DNA from: Schoenoplectus triqueter
Taxonomy: Eukaryota; Streptophyta; Magnoliopsida; Poales; Cyperaceae
Assembly (NCBI GenBank): GCA_964058805.1
Contig: CAXKVV010001842.1
Span: 1 to 32,051 of the forward strand
Direction of reading: 5' to 3'
Length of the DNA stretch: 32,051 nucleotides
Numbering within the stretch: position 1 is the first letter of the stretch; every line of letters starts with the position of its first letter. A program made the position numbers and the translations under genes. This document shows, piece by piece, positions 20,369 to 32,018 of this stretch. A model generated the notes under the pieces. The model did not search any database. It saw only the letters and a list, made by a program, of their open reading frames with translations, and was not told the origin of the DNA.

Positions 20369-23062
20369 AAATTGCTTCTGTTCTTACATGGCTTGATCCG
20401 AAATAATATGTTCGTTCGGTTGATATGAATTTAATGATCATTTTAATAAAGTTTAAAAAATATTCAAATATGATATAATTCAGTGGAAAACTCGAGACAG
20501 TTTAAATTCAGATGATATCAAACCCGACTTAAAAGAAAGTATTCTCTGTGCGGAAGGGGCACGTGTTCGAAATTCATATAAGGTTTCTCATGAACATTTG
20601 AGATAAAATATAGTCTAAATAATTCAATTTTGAATATCTCTGAAGGGCCTTCAATTTGAATTTTTAAACTGCAACATTTCAAATGAAGAACATTATATTT
20701 ACCATCTAACCAAGTTAATTCTCCCTTTATGGACATTGATAGCTTAAGCTCTCATCTCTATATCAACAACCAAATCCGATTTAAAATAACTTAGAAATTC
20801 GATAATGATTTGAGGTCATTTAAATTTGAAAATGATTAATTCGTCTCAATTCGAACCTAATCGATCAATCTCATCCAAATTTTCTTTTCTAAATTAAAAG
20901 ACTGATAATGAGTTAATGCATGTCTAAACTAATCCAAATCTGAATCAAATATGATTGAATAATTTTAAAAACTCTAACAAACTCAAAATCCCGGATAATC
21001 CAACATCAGATGATTTGAGACCCAAAGTATTCCAGAAAAAAAGAACAATTCAAAATCCTATCCAACACAATTCAATGCCAATAATAGTGAGAAATCAAAC
21101 TAATTCAAGCTCGATCCGACACATCCAATTGCTGCATTTATCAATTATCAGAAAATTTGTTTTTGTTAGTTTTTAATTATAATATGTAAATATGTCCCTT
21201 CAGTCTAAATTGAAGCACATTAAATTCAGCAATGAATTATTTCTTCCAATTGTACTACAAAAAAGGAATGGAAAATTAAAAAAAAAATGGGGCAGTCATA
21301 TTTTTTACTGATAACATTGTTTCTTTTATCTAATAAACTTCAACTTGGTCGGCTAAGATGATCACAATGTCTAGCTGATCAAGAAAGTGACATTTACATG
21401 AACAAAACATGCCATCAATTATCACTTCCAATTTGAAAATTTGACTGCACAAGGTTATCATTTATAATTAGCATGACTTTTCTAGAACAATAATTGATCA
21501 TATATTTATTATCTTGACAAAATCTAAACACGGCTAAAATTACAAAAAGGTCAACATCTGTGCAAAACTCTGATGGTCTCATGTCCACTTATTTTAAAGA
21601 GAGAGAGTTTTTTCATAAGAAACAAATCATCAAACGGACAAAGTTGGGTGGCCTAACGGTGTTGGCCCAAATACTAATGACTTTGCACACTCAAGTGCTC
21701 TTCAAAGATGCCTATGAGAAAAATTTTTGAGTCAAAAGAACGTTGAAAGGCCTAGAGAACCACTACCACAAAAGAACCGAAATATTCAAACAAAAAAACA
21801 TTAAAAAAAATAAGCATGAGAACGCTGGAACAAAAAGTTGCACCATGCACTCCACTCCTCTCCAATTGTTCCAATACAATTAAACAGAGACAGAGAAAAT
21901 CCTGACCTCTCTATTTCGTAACAAACAGTCCGAGTCAAAATGTGCAGTTCTGTAATGCCAAAAACTATGTAGAATTATTCTTCAATTGTAGAGGATTTAG
22001 GACGGATCCGTGTACCAATATTTTCGGCTGATACACATCTCCGTTTACTGTGGCGCTAACTGTTGAGAAATAGAGACGAGAAAAAAAAATAGGCTCGGGT
22101 CTCTAAAAATTCCACCTGTTATGTCATGATTAAGATTAGAGATGTTAACCTCTGAGATGACATGCATGATTGGGAACCCCACATAGCATGCCAAACCAAT
22201 AAACCATTAAGGTAGCATGTGATATGGTGATATATTTTACATAATAGAATATTTGCTACTCGCTAGCTTAAGATGCAGATTTGATAAATATTTTGGGTGG
22301 ATAGTGGGAAAAAGATTTATTAATTCCCGTATTGTTATGAAGTGCTCTGCTTGATTAGGAAAAATAAGAAAGTTATGTGGACTGGCTAGTGTTTCCATGT
22401 TCTCAAAATTGGGAAAAATAATTCTTATTTTTCTTTATGCTTGTTATTTTATCACATCCATTGTTTTATAATTTCATGTGGAAATTAGGAATACCATGCG
22501 ACTAAATGAAGAAAGGCATCCCATGCCGTGCATGTGCACCTGGTATCTCCGTGACTAAGACCAGACCAAGAAGGATAACTATACCATGAAATCATTTTTC
22601 TATACTCCTCTCGTTTTATTTTTTGGGTAAACCTAATCAAGATTTTTTTAGGGTTAATATTAAGTTCAAAATTCTAACAGGATAGCACGTGCCGACACTG
22701 GGTCCCAAGGCATGTGAGCTCTTGCCTGGTATAATAATACGTATGTGCATCTACTAATAAAGGCCTATCCCACCACCATCTCCTCCTAATCGATTGCCTA
22801 ATTTCCTAGTTATTAATAGAAGAATTAGTATAAGATACACTTTCTAATTACTATATTTGTCTATAGCAGGCTGGCAGCAGCACCAAAAGCTGACCCACTG
22901 ATAGCCAGGGAAGTAATTTTATTTGCTTTGCCTAAGCGAATTTCCAATACTGCTACTGCATAATCAGAATCAATTCCTTGAAAAAATTTATATTCAGAAG
23001 AAAAAAATGAGTGTATGTTAGCCTAAAACCTTTTAATTGACGACACCAACTTCCTTTATTTT
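20369..23062. other. Intergenic AT-rich DNA, no gene recognised
   Basis: Short open frames occur on both strands without recognisable domains. A phrase at about 20557-20577 (gggcacgtgttcgaaattc) faintly resembles a Pol III box B, but no box A or tRNA fold accompanies it. Confidence 0.4.
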
Positions 23063-23090
23063 TGCATTTGGCGAACATGCGCCAAATGCA
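23063..23090. promoter_or_regulatory. Perfect 11-bp hairpin holding two E2F-like sites
   Basis: tgcatttggcg and cgccaaatgca pair exactly around the six-base spacer aacatg. Each arm contains ttggcg, the core of the plant E2F binding site (TTTSGCGC). It lies about 1.4 kb past the stop codon of the GATA gene. A regulatory role is only a possibility; the symmetry is what the sequence shows. Confidence 0.4.
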
Positions 23091-24483
23091 TGACCATCCA
23101 AAATTCTTAGTTGGCAAGGGAGGTATCTCTCTCCTATAGTTTTGGTTTATTCAAATTTGCTATCATCCAGAAGAGTTTAAGTTGTAAAATAAGGTATATG
23201 AACACATATATGATACTAAGCAACAATTGTAAAAAAAGAAAGAGAAAGCATGATAAGGAGAGAGAGGAAGGGTGATTAGCAGTCGGTTAGGATAACCAAG
23301 TGAATGGAATTAGCGTGAGATTTTGGTGAAGGCGAGTGGGACAAGTTAAGGAGTGTTGTTCTAAGAGAAACACTTCCCACTCACTTAGACACGCATCCCT
23401 GGCCCGCCACCCCATTTTAGGTTTTTGGTTTGAAACTGGTTAGAAGTTGGGTTGAATTTGTGTCATCAATCCACCTCGAACCGATTCAAATCGACCCAAC
23501 CATAAATCACTTTTTTGACATCTCACTCCACGTTATTTTTACCCATTTTCATGCTCCACCACCTCACCTATCTTAAATATTTGCAAACTTGCACTTGAAA
23601 GATACAAAAATTCAAACATTTCAAGTGCTTGGAGCTTCTGAACCCTAGGCCAAGGGCACTTTGATTAAAACACTTGAGAGAGAGATGCATATAACATATC
23701 TATCAGTATACTATACTGGCTTCAATGTTTAAATATCGAAAGCACAGGTACAAACCCAGTATAGAACCAGAACTAAAACCTGGAAAAGAGCTCCACCCCA
23801 TGGAATCATTCAAATCAGAACAGAAACAGGAACAAGAAAACAAATTTACACGAAGAAAATTCAACAAATGACTTCCTGTTGGAATCACCATCGCCATTTA
23901 AACATATTTCCAACTTAAGAACAAACCCAATACACAAAAAAGCCTACTATATATATAGTTTCCCATTAGGACATATCTACTTGCTGCAAATACCACCTAT
24001 CATCTCCCTCTCTATGCACTAACCATCTCTTCTAAGTATAAGCATGGATTTATACAAAATGATTAAGCTAGCTTTCTCTCGCAATTAATTTCCTCTCCTC
24101 TTTCTAATTTCATCCCTGACCACTACTGAGTTAAAAAAGAAAATATATTTAGCAGTCAGAACTGCCAATTAAAAAAAAGGTCTAAAATCCCACAAGAACT
24201 AAATTCAAACTCTTTTTCTACCATCCCCTATAAACCTAACTACTAACTAAGACTAATACTAACAAAACAAAGAAAAATATAAAGTAAATGTCTAAATAAA
24301 AAGCTAAAGCTAATGCTAAAGCTGAACCCCCTAAAGACCTAAAAAAATCAAAATGAAAAGCAGCGATAAAGTAAAAATCTAATAAGTTACAATCTATAAT
24401 TCCCGAAAAACTCACTGAACGCAGTTCATCCAAAAAATATATGCCGCTTCAATCAGGAACGAACCGAACCAAATTCGACCGCC
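23091..24483. other. 3' side of the GATA gene
   Basis: It includes the presumed 3' untranslated region of the minus-strand GATA gene, just left of 24484. The rest is intergenic. A GA-rich stretch lies at 23230-23275. I could not fix a polyadenylation site, and no further gene is recognised. Confidence 0.4.
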
Positions 24484-25577
24484 TCAAAATGATGCAACAG
24501 CCGGTGTAGAGACCTCAACCAAGGTACCCTCCTTCTTGCGACGCATCTCCAGAACCTTCCGGTGCGAATTCGAGTGCAATTCAGACACAAAAGTTGGGCT
24601 ACAAGCAGGCCTGTACTCAGGCAGAAGCCGGCCCGACTTAAACCGTACCCCACATGCGTTGCACAGGGTCTTTGCCCCCTCCGGACCTGCTCTCCATTGA
24701 GGAGTCTTGTTTACACCACAGTGGCTACACCTTCTCTCTGAGCCGCCACCAGAGGTGTACACGGAATGGTTATAAATCCTTGTCTTGGGCTTGCGGCCCC
24801 GCTTCCTTGGTTTCTGTTTCTTCACTGGCGGGTCAACAGAGTCGTCTAGCAAAAATGCTGGCGCCTCAGCCGAGGTGACAAACGGCGAGTCGTAAAACAA
24901 AAACGAAGAAGAAGAGCACGACGAGGTGGTCGAACTTGATGAACTCGAGTTGTCTGAACCGGAAAGGGACCACACAGCTGCACGCGACCGCTTGCTCCGT
25001 CGCGCCTTAACCGGCACAAGTGACTCAGTTGAGAGCGCACACACAGTCGGTCTCAGCTTGTTCTCACATGACTTCTGTTTTGCCGGTACCGGTGGCGGTA
25101 AGGCGGTACAAGTTGGGTGTACCTCAGAAAGACAGTCGTCCATTATCATCGACACCCACTCTAGTTCTTCTACGTCATGCGCCTAAAATATTCGGAGAAA
25201 AGAAAATCAGATCTCCGAAAATATAAAAGCCCTCAAAATTTACGAAAAAGGGCCGTTATATTTTTGAATTTTTTTGTACTCACTGGGAGGTCAATTACAG
25301 AGGGAGGCGGCGGGAGGTCGAAGGTGACACCAGAGGAGTTGGAGCTTTCTCTCTGGGATTCTCTCGCTCTGAGTTTCTCCTTTTCAAGTTCTTTTCTCTC
25401 TTGCGGGGTCTCAAGCTGGTCGGAGAATCCACCGAGGTCAAGTAGTTCCTCGACGGAGAATCCCTCACCAGCGGCGCCTCCGAAGAGGGTGTTGTTGCCT
25501 CTCTCTCCGACAAAAACCCCTTCTTCGCTCAACATACCGCTCTGCTGTTGCAAGAAGACGCTCTTGAAAGGTTCCAT
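24484..25577 (-). CDS. GATA-type zinc-finger transcription factor, class A (subfamily I)
   Basis: Two exons: 25284-25577 (98 codons) and 24484-25182, joined in phase 0 across a 101-bp GT-AG intron (GTGAGT to TTTTAG), giving 330 residues. Such proteins bind WGATAR sites in the nucleus and control light, nitrogen, flowering and cell-wall genes. Residues 39-49 ([11 protein letters not shown]) and 102-107 (VEELEW) match short motifs conserved in class A members. A serine run lies at about 177-191. A basic nuclear localisation stretch ([15 protein letters not shown]) is at 219-233. The zinc finger is C-X2-C-X18-C-X2-C, with Cys 250, 253, 272 and 275, enclosing [20 protein letters not shown], followed by the class-typical [14 protein letters not shown]. 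Length and two-exon layout fit the Arabidopsis GATA5/6/7 type; I cannot say which. No defect is seen. The start is the first ATG after a likely leader acceptor at 25608. Confidence 0.96.
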
Positions 25578-25900
25578 GTCTGTCGCTGTCGCTGTTTCCT
25601 TGGCTACCTGAAAGAGTGGAAAATGATAGTGTGAAAATTCTCCCAGAGAGGGAAGATAAAAGGGGAGAGAGAAGGGGCGAAAGATTCCGATGGTGTTTTT
25701 TTAAGTTAATAATAATAGTAATATTTGAATTAATTAATATTTAATTTGGTGTAACCGGTGTTTACCTGAGGGGAAGGGGAAGACGAAAGGGGAAGCGGAA
25801 GAAAGGGGGATTTGGAGAGGGAAGAGGGAGAAGAGAAGATGGGGGATGGAAAGGAGGGGATGAGCGTTTGGTGAAGCATTGAATGGCTGCCAAAAGTCCG
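25578..25900 (-). other. Likely spliced 5' leader of the GATA gene
   Basis: On the minus strand a pyrimidine-rich stretch (about 25900 to 25766) ends in CCTCAG|GTAAAC, a good donor. CTCTTTCAG|GTAGCC at 25608/25607 is a good acceptor 30 bases before the start codon. The leader intron would be 25608-25765. The transcription start is not fixed. Position and motif quality are the only evidence. Confidence 0.6.
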
Positions 25901-27943
25901 TGGGTGTAACAAATGCTGTTTCTTCTCTCTCTCTTTTCCTTTGGTTTATCTCTATATCTTCTCTTTCTTTGTCTATAATTTACGGCTTTTGTATTGCAGG
26001 GCCTGAGGAGCGAACCCGCTTCTCTTTTTCAAATATATTGAAAAGTAATTACACTCATTTACGTTTGGATTCGCTCCTACGCAAAGATATACTGACTCCG
26101 CGTCCGCGCGCTCTGTTATTTCACACAATTGTACGGATTTGGTATTCTGAAACGGCATTTTTGACGAATTAGGGCTTGGCTGATTAACGCTGTTGACTGA
26201 CGGTTTTTGTGCAATTATTATAATATACTTTTGCCCTTATGAGACGTCAACGATCACAATCAATTTGTCAGCTGTTTAAATACACAGTACGTAATCAGTT
26301 TCTCTTAATTTATTAAATTGATTTTTTAAATCTCTCATTGTATAATTTTACAATTTACTAAAATAATAGGTTGGAGAAATGATACTTCTGTGGTGCGTGC
26401 CTCTTTTACATGACAAAGGGATTCAGTGCGGTGCATTGTATGATGACTGTATTGCTGCGTATGAAAAGAGTGGATTGTGGCGGGTGCGATTACAGATTAG
26501 TGGGGTTTTAATTAAAATTAAAATTAAAATTCTTATATTGCAGTATTGGAATAGTCGAATAGACTTTGATGAGGTACCACTGGGTTAAATTATTGGTCTA
26601 AACAACATTTAATGTAATTGGGTTAATTTGGGCCACAGGAGCAGCATCAGGTCCACCTTGGATTCCACCCATAGTGCAGTATTTCTTATCTAATAATAAC
26701 ACTGGTGTTAAACAATTGCCCAGGAAGTTCTTTGAAATTTCTGCATGTGCTGATTTAACTTCTTCTTTTTTACCTCAATGTAAGTCTTATACTCTTATGT
26801 AAAATGTCACCACATGCAAGTGGAAAAAGGAAATTTATTCTATTCTTTGTCATTATTTATTTCTGGGAAAGTATGTTTAGCCCAATATATTTCGTAGGAA
26901 TCTGCATAGTTAGGCTATACCAAATAATGTAACCTTTACCCCCAAAATAGCATGTAATTTTTAGTCATCCGTGACATGAAAAGATTACTCAATATTCAAT
27001 TGTGAAACGGAATAGCCAATTTAATATTATTAATTTCGAAATTTTCTGTTTTATTAATTTTCCATGGTTTTTCTGAAAATCTCCTCGTGGAGTACCAGAA
27101 CTTTCAAAAATGTTAGGCATCCCAACACTGTTTGTCCCATACTTATCCTGATATATTATTTATTAACTATAATTATTTATTTATTAATTTAAAATACATA
27201 GTTGTTAACCATAAATTTCACATTTTTTCTATTGAAATGTGTAGAAAAAATGAAGTCCTGTTGACTAGTATGTTATGAATTGACAAATAAACAATTATGA
27301 TTAACGTATAAATATAAGAATAAATACGGAACATGATGAATAGCGAGCAAGATCTTTCCTGTATACGGTCCAACGCGTACAAGGAAACCGTCAAACATTT
27401 ACAGTCAAATTATGCATGAGCCGCGCAACTACGTACGACTACGACTCTCTCTTTTTTATCTTCAACAAAAATTAAAAAAATAATAGTAAAATTATGCATA
27501 ATTGCAGCGAAAAGCTGTCATTTGTCTCCGGATCTTCTGTTTCTTACCCTCATAATAGTGTGAGAAACCAATCAAACCCATGCATGAATGGCGTGCAAGG
27601 ATAAAAGGGTAATTAGATTACTTCCAGCGGTGGAGTCTTCAATTTGCAAAAGAAAACCAGATACATCTTGGCGGCTGTATACTACGTCAACGATCCATTG
27701 TGGCGGGTCGCTATTGGTTCAAGGTGCTCGATCAGCCAACTGGCATTGGGTGGAAAACAGATTCTAGATAAAGAGCACACAGACATCGCAATCGGCAATC
27801 GTCAATTGGGGTTCCAACTGTTTGTTTTCTGTGGCCAGCACTAATGTAACGGATTATGTCGAGTTCGCTGACATGGACCCACATCTTACCTGTTATTTTT
27901 CAAAGGAATGGCCCCGGACGGAACCATAATGTCCAATAGACTA
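25901..27943. other. Promoter side of the GATA gene, then intergenic DNA
   Basis: A TC-rich stretch at 25921-25940 and a TATA-like TATAGAG on the minus strand near 25951-25957 lie where a GATA promoter is expected. Further right, small frames at 26379-26588 and 27644-27844 show no domains. Two gtggcggg words (26478 and 27699) are noted without a role. Confidence 0.4.
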
Positions 27944-28254
27944 TAGTAGGACTGTTTTTTAAATAAAAAGAATATAAAATCTGAAAAATAAAAAAATTTA
28001 TAGATATTTTTTTATTCATAGATCAATAGTCCGTCAAATTTTATTTAATTTCATTAAGATTTGACAATTCATCAAAGATTATCAAATTTAACGGTCTTTC
28101 ATTAATGTTTATAATAATTTCAATTTAACAGTTTTTATAGACTATCAAAAGTTAATGAAATTATATGAAATTTGACGGGCTAACAATCTACAAGTAAAAA
28201 ATATCTATAATTTTTTTTTCAGATTTTTTACTTAAAAATAAGATTCTACTACTG
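27944..28254. mobile_element. Fold-back MITE, about 310 bp
   Basis: The left arm (aaaatctgaaaaataaaaaaat, then ttatagatattttttta, gtccgtcaaatttt) pairs with the right arm. Read in reverse complement the right arm gives aaaaatctgaaaaaaaaatt, atagatattttttac and gcccgtcaaattt. Terminal bases are tagtaggact and, reversed, cagtagtaga. No target duplication could be fixed. Non-coding. Confidence 0.65.
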
Positions 28255-28261
28255 ACTTCTC

Positions 28262-28665
28262 AATGGGTGTATTTGGATGATATAGAATAGCATTGTTCTG
28301 GAAATAACAGTAATGTTTTGGGATTAGCAATCATACAAACACAAATTTAAAATCGAAACTAACAGCAAAAAACGTTGGGCTAGCGGATTAGCGTTCATGA
28401 GAATAATAAAAAAATATTTTCTTCTTCTATATTAGTGTGAAATAGTATTAAATAAAATATTAAAAAATAATTAACTATTTTAACTATTCTATCAATTATT
28501 CTCATGTTTCTATCCAAACAACATTTTACTAATCCGAAATAGTAAAACTTAGCGCTCTTCTTATATTTTTTGAGATATCACTAAACTCACACAATTCTCA
28601 ACTACTAACTCAATCAAACAGTATTATTCTTACATTAATTCTTTCACCATCTAAACACGCCCAAT
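28262..28665. mobile_element. Tourist-like MITE, 398 bp
   Basis: The element spans 28265-28662. It starts gggtgtatttggatg and ends with the reverse complement of gggcgtgtttagatgg, the gggtgtgtttgg type of terminus common in plant MITEs. It is flanked on both sides by the trinucleotide aat. Tourist/PIF-Harbinger elements make 3-bp duplications, usually TAA or TTA, so the family call is tentative. The interior has no genes. Confidence 0.65.
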
Positions 28666-28902
28666 AATAATAGCAGATTCGGATCCGCGACCGGACACCT
28701 TTCCAATGTTTCGTTCAACGAATCAGAATGTTAATATGATGTCGTGCATCTGACTGCTTAGATTTTTGTAGACTTCGACGGGGATTGACTGACCGTTTCC
28801 ATTAAGAAAAAAAAATCTTATTTCTGAAGTAAAATTTTACAGTATTTTGTTGGATTGAATTGCACAAGATTTCGAAAGTTCAATATTAAATAATAAATGA
28901 AT

Positions 28903-29190
28903 GGGATCTTGACAACTAATTATATTCATAATCTTAACAACCGACTAAATATTAATTTATAAAAAAAATTAAAAAATATAAATTATAAATGTATTTTTTA
29001 ATTTATGAATTTATAGTATTTCAAATTCCCTATTTTTTGAATGACAATTGATATTCAAATTTATTGAACTTTGATTAAATTCGAACAAGATAAACATAAA
29101 TTTAAGAATATATATATAATTTTATTTTTAAAAATTATTATGAATTTATATTAAACTAATTGTCAAAATAACTAATTGAGAAGAGATCCC
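28903..29190. mobile_element. Possible MITE, about 288 bp
   Basis: It begins gggatcttgacaactaatta and ends with the reverse complement of gggatctcttctcaattag. Both arms share gggatct and ttgacaa/ctaatt words but with an offset. An AT-rich palindromic centre joins them. There is no clear target duplication. It directly abuts a half copy of another MITE at 29193. Confidence 0.45.
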
Positions 29191-29192
29191 TC

Positions 29193-29412
29193 AATAATAA
29201 AAATAAATATTCACGAGTTTAATACTAAACATACGTTACTTCGTTAAAAACGGTGATTTAAAAATATCAAAACACACCAAATTTTTGCATCCTACAAGAT
29301 TTTCATATAAAGAATTTAATGAGTATGATAAATTAAAATTTGGAGATGATATGATGTACTTTTTCAGTTAAGTTCACGGAAGGCCTCCGTGAGAAGCTCA
29401 CGGTATCTTTAC
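29193..29412 (-). mobile_element. Half copy of the taaagataccgtgagc fold-back MITE
   Basis: This is one arm of the element seen whole at 31589-31990. Shared phrases are atcaaaacac, tttttgcatcc, tttcatataaagaatttaatg and gataaattaaaatttggaga, ending in gctcacggtatctttactc. The opposite arm is missing; the neighbouring element at 28903-29190 lies at the break. Confidence 0.7.
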
Positions 29413-29440
29413 TCTTTCTCTCTCTCTATATATATATATA
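29413..29440. repeat. Simple repeat (TC)n then (TA)n
   Basis: Pyrimidine dinucleotides followed by alternating TA join the half MITE to the Mutator-type element. The same type of (TA)n(GA)n linker lies between the two MITE copies at 31990-32018. Confidence 0.85.
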
Positions 29441-29444
29441 TACA

Positions 29445-31127
29445 TAGTTAGGTTACGGTGTTACGCGTAGTACGGATGACCCCATATAATACGGATCATT
29501 TCTCCGTCTTTAAATTTTAAATAGTCGATCCGACCGGTCAAAATATTTTTCATATGAAAATCTAGTTGGGGACCAAATTTTATATTTTAAGATTTTTTTT
29601 TACTATTTTTTAAGATAGCTAGAAAATCACTTGATTTAATTATTATGAGTCATTCAAATTGAGTCATTTTCTAGCTATCTTAAAAACGAATAAGAAAATC
29701 CTAAAAAATATATAATTTGATCTCCAACTAAATTTTCATATAAAAAATATTTGGACATATCAGATCGACCATTTAAACTTTGAAGACGGAGAAACGGTCT
29801 GTAGCACACGGGTCATCTATGCTACGTGTAGCACCGTAACCAGTGGCGGAGAGAGGGGGTGCCAGGGGACCCGGCACCCCCCAATATTTACACAATTTAG
29901 TACAAATATGTAATTTATTATCTGTAAATATATGAGATTAACTAGTTGGCCCCCTAATTTATTTTAAGGCTTCAAAAAATATGGATTAGTAATAAAATTT
30001 TAAATTATAAAAATAATTAGCTCAATTAAAAAAATGAGAGGTCAGTCAATCAATAATGAACACCATTCTGAATAATCATTATTATCATTTCTAGCTATAG
30101 TAGTATTTTGATTAATTAATTTTGATAATTCCTTCATAGTCTCGATGATTCATTTGTTTCTTGCTTTCTTCAACCATTATCTATCGTAGACAGACAGTCT
30201 GTGAATCTCATCTATCTTTAGTCGCAAATAATTATCTAAGAGTTGTAACTTTACTTTACATTTTAGTTACTATTATGTAGTTGTTATTTTATTTTATGAA
30301 TTTACATATTAATTTTTCAATATTAATTGTTAATTATAAGTTATATTTTTTACGAGACATAACAAATATTAAAATTTTAATATATTATTCATGATTGATA
30401 TTGAATTATCTTTACATATTTATTTTTTTTATTTTTCATCATTGAGTTCTAATTTCATTAATATATTTTTTATATTGATAAAAGTAATAAAAATAGATAA
30501 TAATTTATTCAATTGAAATGATAATCGATTTTTCCTATAAAAACCTATATGTAAAATTTTTTTTATATGAATTGAGTTGGGTTGCGAATGAGTTAATTAA
30601 ATAATTCTTTCAACTCGGCATAATCAGATTGAATTCAAATTTTGATAAAAAATAATTAATGGCCCACTCGTTGCACACTCATATCTATTTCGACAAAGAG
30701 AACACTTATGTCGGTCAAAATATTTTCCAAAATCTACTTTACAACTATATTTAAAATATAAAACATGTAGAATTATTATTGGGTTTCAAAATTATTAAAA
30801 TAATATGCTCTAATCTATCAAATATTTAGTAAAATAAGTATTTAAATTTAATACACCAAAGTTTTAAATATGTACTTTTTAATAAAATTATTATTATATT
30901 ATTTAAATTTTTGTTCAATTCTACAACCATGAGCGTATTTAGGGGTGAACCAACATGGGACTGTCCCCTCAATGAAATTGAATTTTATAGAAGAAAATAA
31001 AAATCATAGTGTATTTTGAGAGATTATGTTCATTCGACATCCCTAATATTTATATCTAACGTCCAATATAATACTCAGCACCCCCCAAGCTGAAATTATG
31101 GTTCCGCCCCTGACCATAGCCAAACTC
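29445..31127. mobile_element. Mutator-type MITE, split near its right end by a hAT-like insertion
   Basis: The host MITE runs 29445-29840 and resumes at 31113-31127. The left end tagttaggttacggtgttac and the joined right end pair as long inverted arms. The pairing continues inward through tacggatgaccc, tttctccgtctt and atttcatataaaa-type sequence to a centre near 29640. The short piece accatagccaaactc, stranded beyond the insertion, is its right terminus. The ends resemble those of the 10416-10814 element. A 9-bp duplication cannot be judged because the flanks are TA repeats. Confidence 0.75.
29833..31120. mobile_element. hAT-like element, 1272 bp, nested in the MITE
   Basis: The element spans 29841-31112. 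It starts cagtggcgga and ends with the reverse complement of caggggcgga, then G-run/C-run arms (gagggggtgccaggggac and gcaccccccaagctg). The 8-bp flanks accgtaac (29833-29840) and accatagc (31113-31120) match at six of eight positions and both lie within the terminus of the host MITE. Such termini belong to a large plant hAT group whose autonomous members encode ZMYM1-like transposases. Here the interior is AT-rich with no transposase frame, so it is non-autonomous. Confidence 0.8.
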
Positions 31128-31588
31128 TATATATCTCTACTCCTTATTAAGCATGTATGTGTCATGATCCTATAACAGTTCAAATTTTATGTTAAATTTT
31201 AGAGCTAATATCACTCATCGAATTGAGTTATTCATCAAATAATGTTACTATTTCTATGATCATTTGTGTTGAAGTTAGAATTTTCTCTCAATTTTATTTA
31301 TTACACGAAATGCTACATAATTTAGGAGTACAATTACTCTATTTTGTTTCATTTTTTTCTTAGATTGTCATCAATTATGGATTTCAACATTCCTTAAATG
31401 CTGAATGTTAACTTTTCTCTCAATTTATATTTATTTTGCATTAATTATGTATTCATGATTGAAATTTACATTAATTACTAAATTATCTTTATTTTTATTT
31501 TCTTATTTTTCACATGAAGATATGAATTTTTTTATTTCTAAAATATATTACCGTAACAACGCACGAGCAAGATACTAGTATATATATA

Positions 31589-31987
31589 GTAAAGATATTG
31601 TGAGATTAAGCTCATGGAGGCCTTATGTGAGTTTAACTCAAAAAGCATATCAAATCGTCTCCAAATTTTAATTTATCATGCTCAATAAATTATTTATATG
31701 AAAATCTTATGGGATGTAAAAATTTGGAGTGTTTTATGCTTTTTATGTCATGGTTTTTAATTTTTAAAAATCAGCTCTGATAATAATAATAATATATTCA
31801 ATACTTGAACATCATTTAAAAAAATTAAAAACGTTGACTTAAAAATCTCAAAACACTCCAATTTTTTGCATCCCACAATATTTTCATATAAAGAATTTAA
31901 TGAGGATGATAAATTAAAATTTGGAGATGATTTGATATACTTTTTGAGTTAATCTAACGAAAAGTCTCCGTGAGCTTAAGCTCACGG

Positions 31988-31990
<3 letters not shown>
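31589..31990. mobile_element. Complete long fold-back MITE, about 400 bp
   Basis: The left arm begins gtaaagatattgtgagatta and continues with ctccaaattttaatttatca and tttatatgaaaatc. The right arm mirrors all of these and ends ccgtgagcttaagctcacgg followed by tat. The arms pair over about 170 bases each around a centre near 31780. There are no genes. The superfamily is unknown to me. Confidence 0.82.
31968..31987. repeat. Perfect 20-bp palindrome at the MITE end
   Basis: ccgtgagcttaagctcacgg equals its own reverse complement. It forms the outer tip of the right arm of the MITE. Confidence 0.95.

Positions 31991-32017
<27 letters not shown>

Positions 32018-32018
<1 letters not shown>

Noticed and set aside
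20540..20600. Possible SINE or tRNA-like box B (gtgttcgaaattc)
   Set aside because: No box A, no cloverleaf, no tail or target duplication could be found.
24653..25226. Plus-strand open frames across the GATA gene
   Set aside because: They lie antisense to a well-supported zinc-finger exon and show no family resemblance.
27644..27844. 66-residue plus-strand frame
   Set aside because: It starts and ends without gene context, has no recognisable domain and lies in intergenic DNA.
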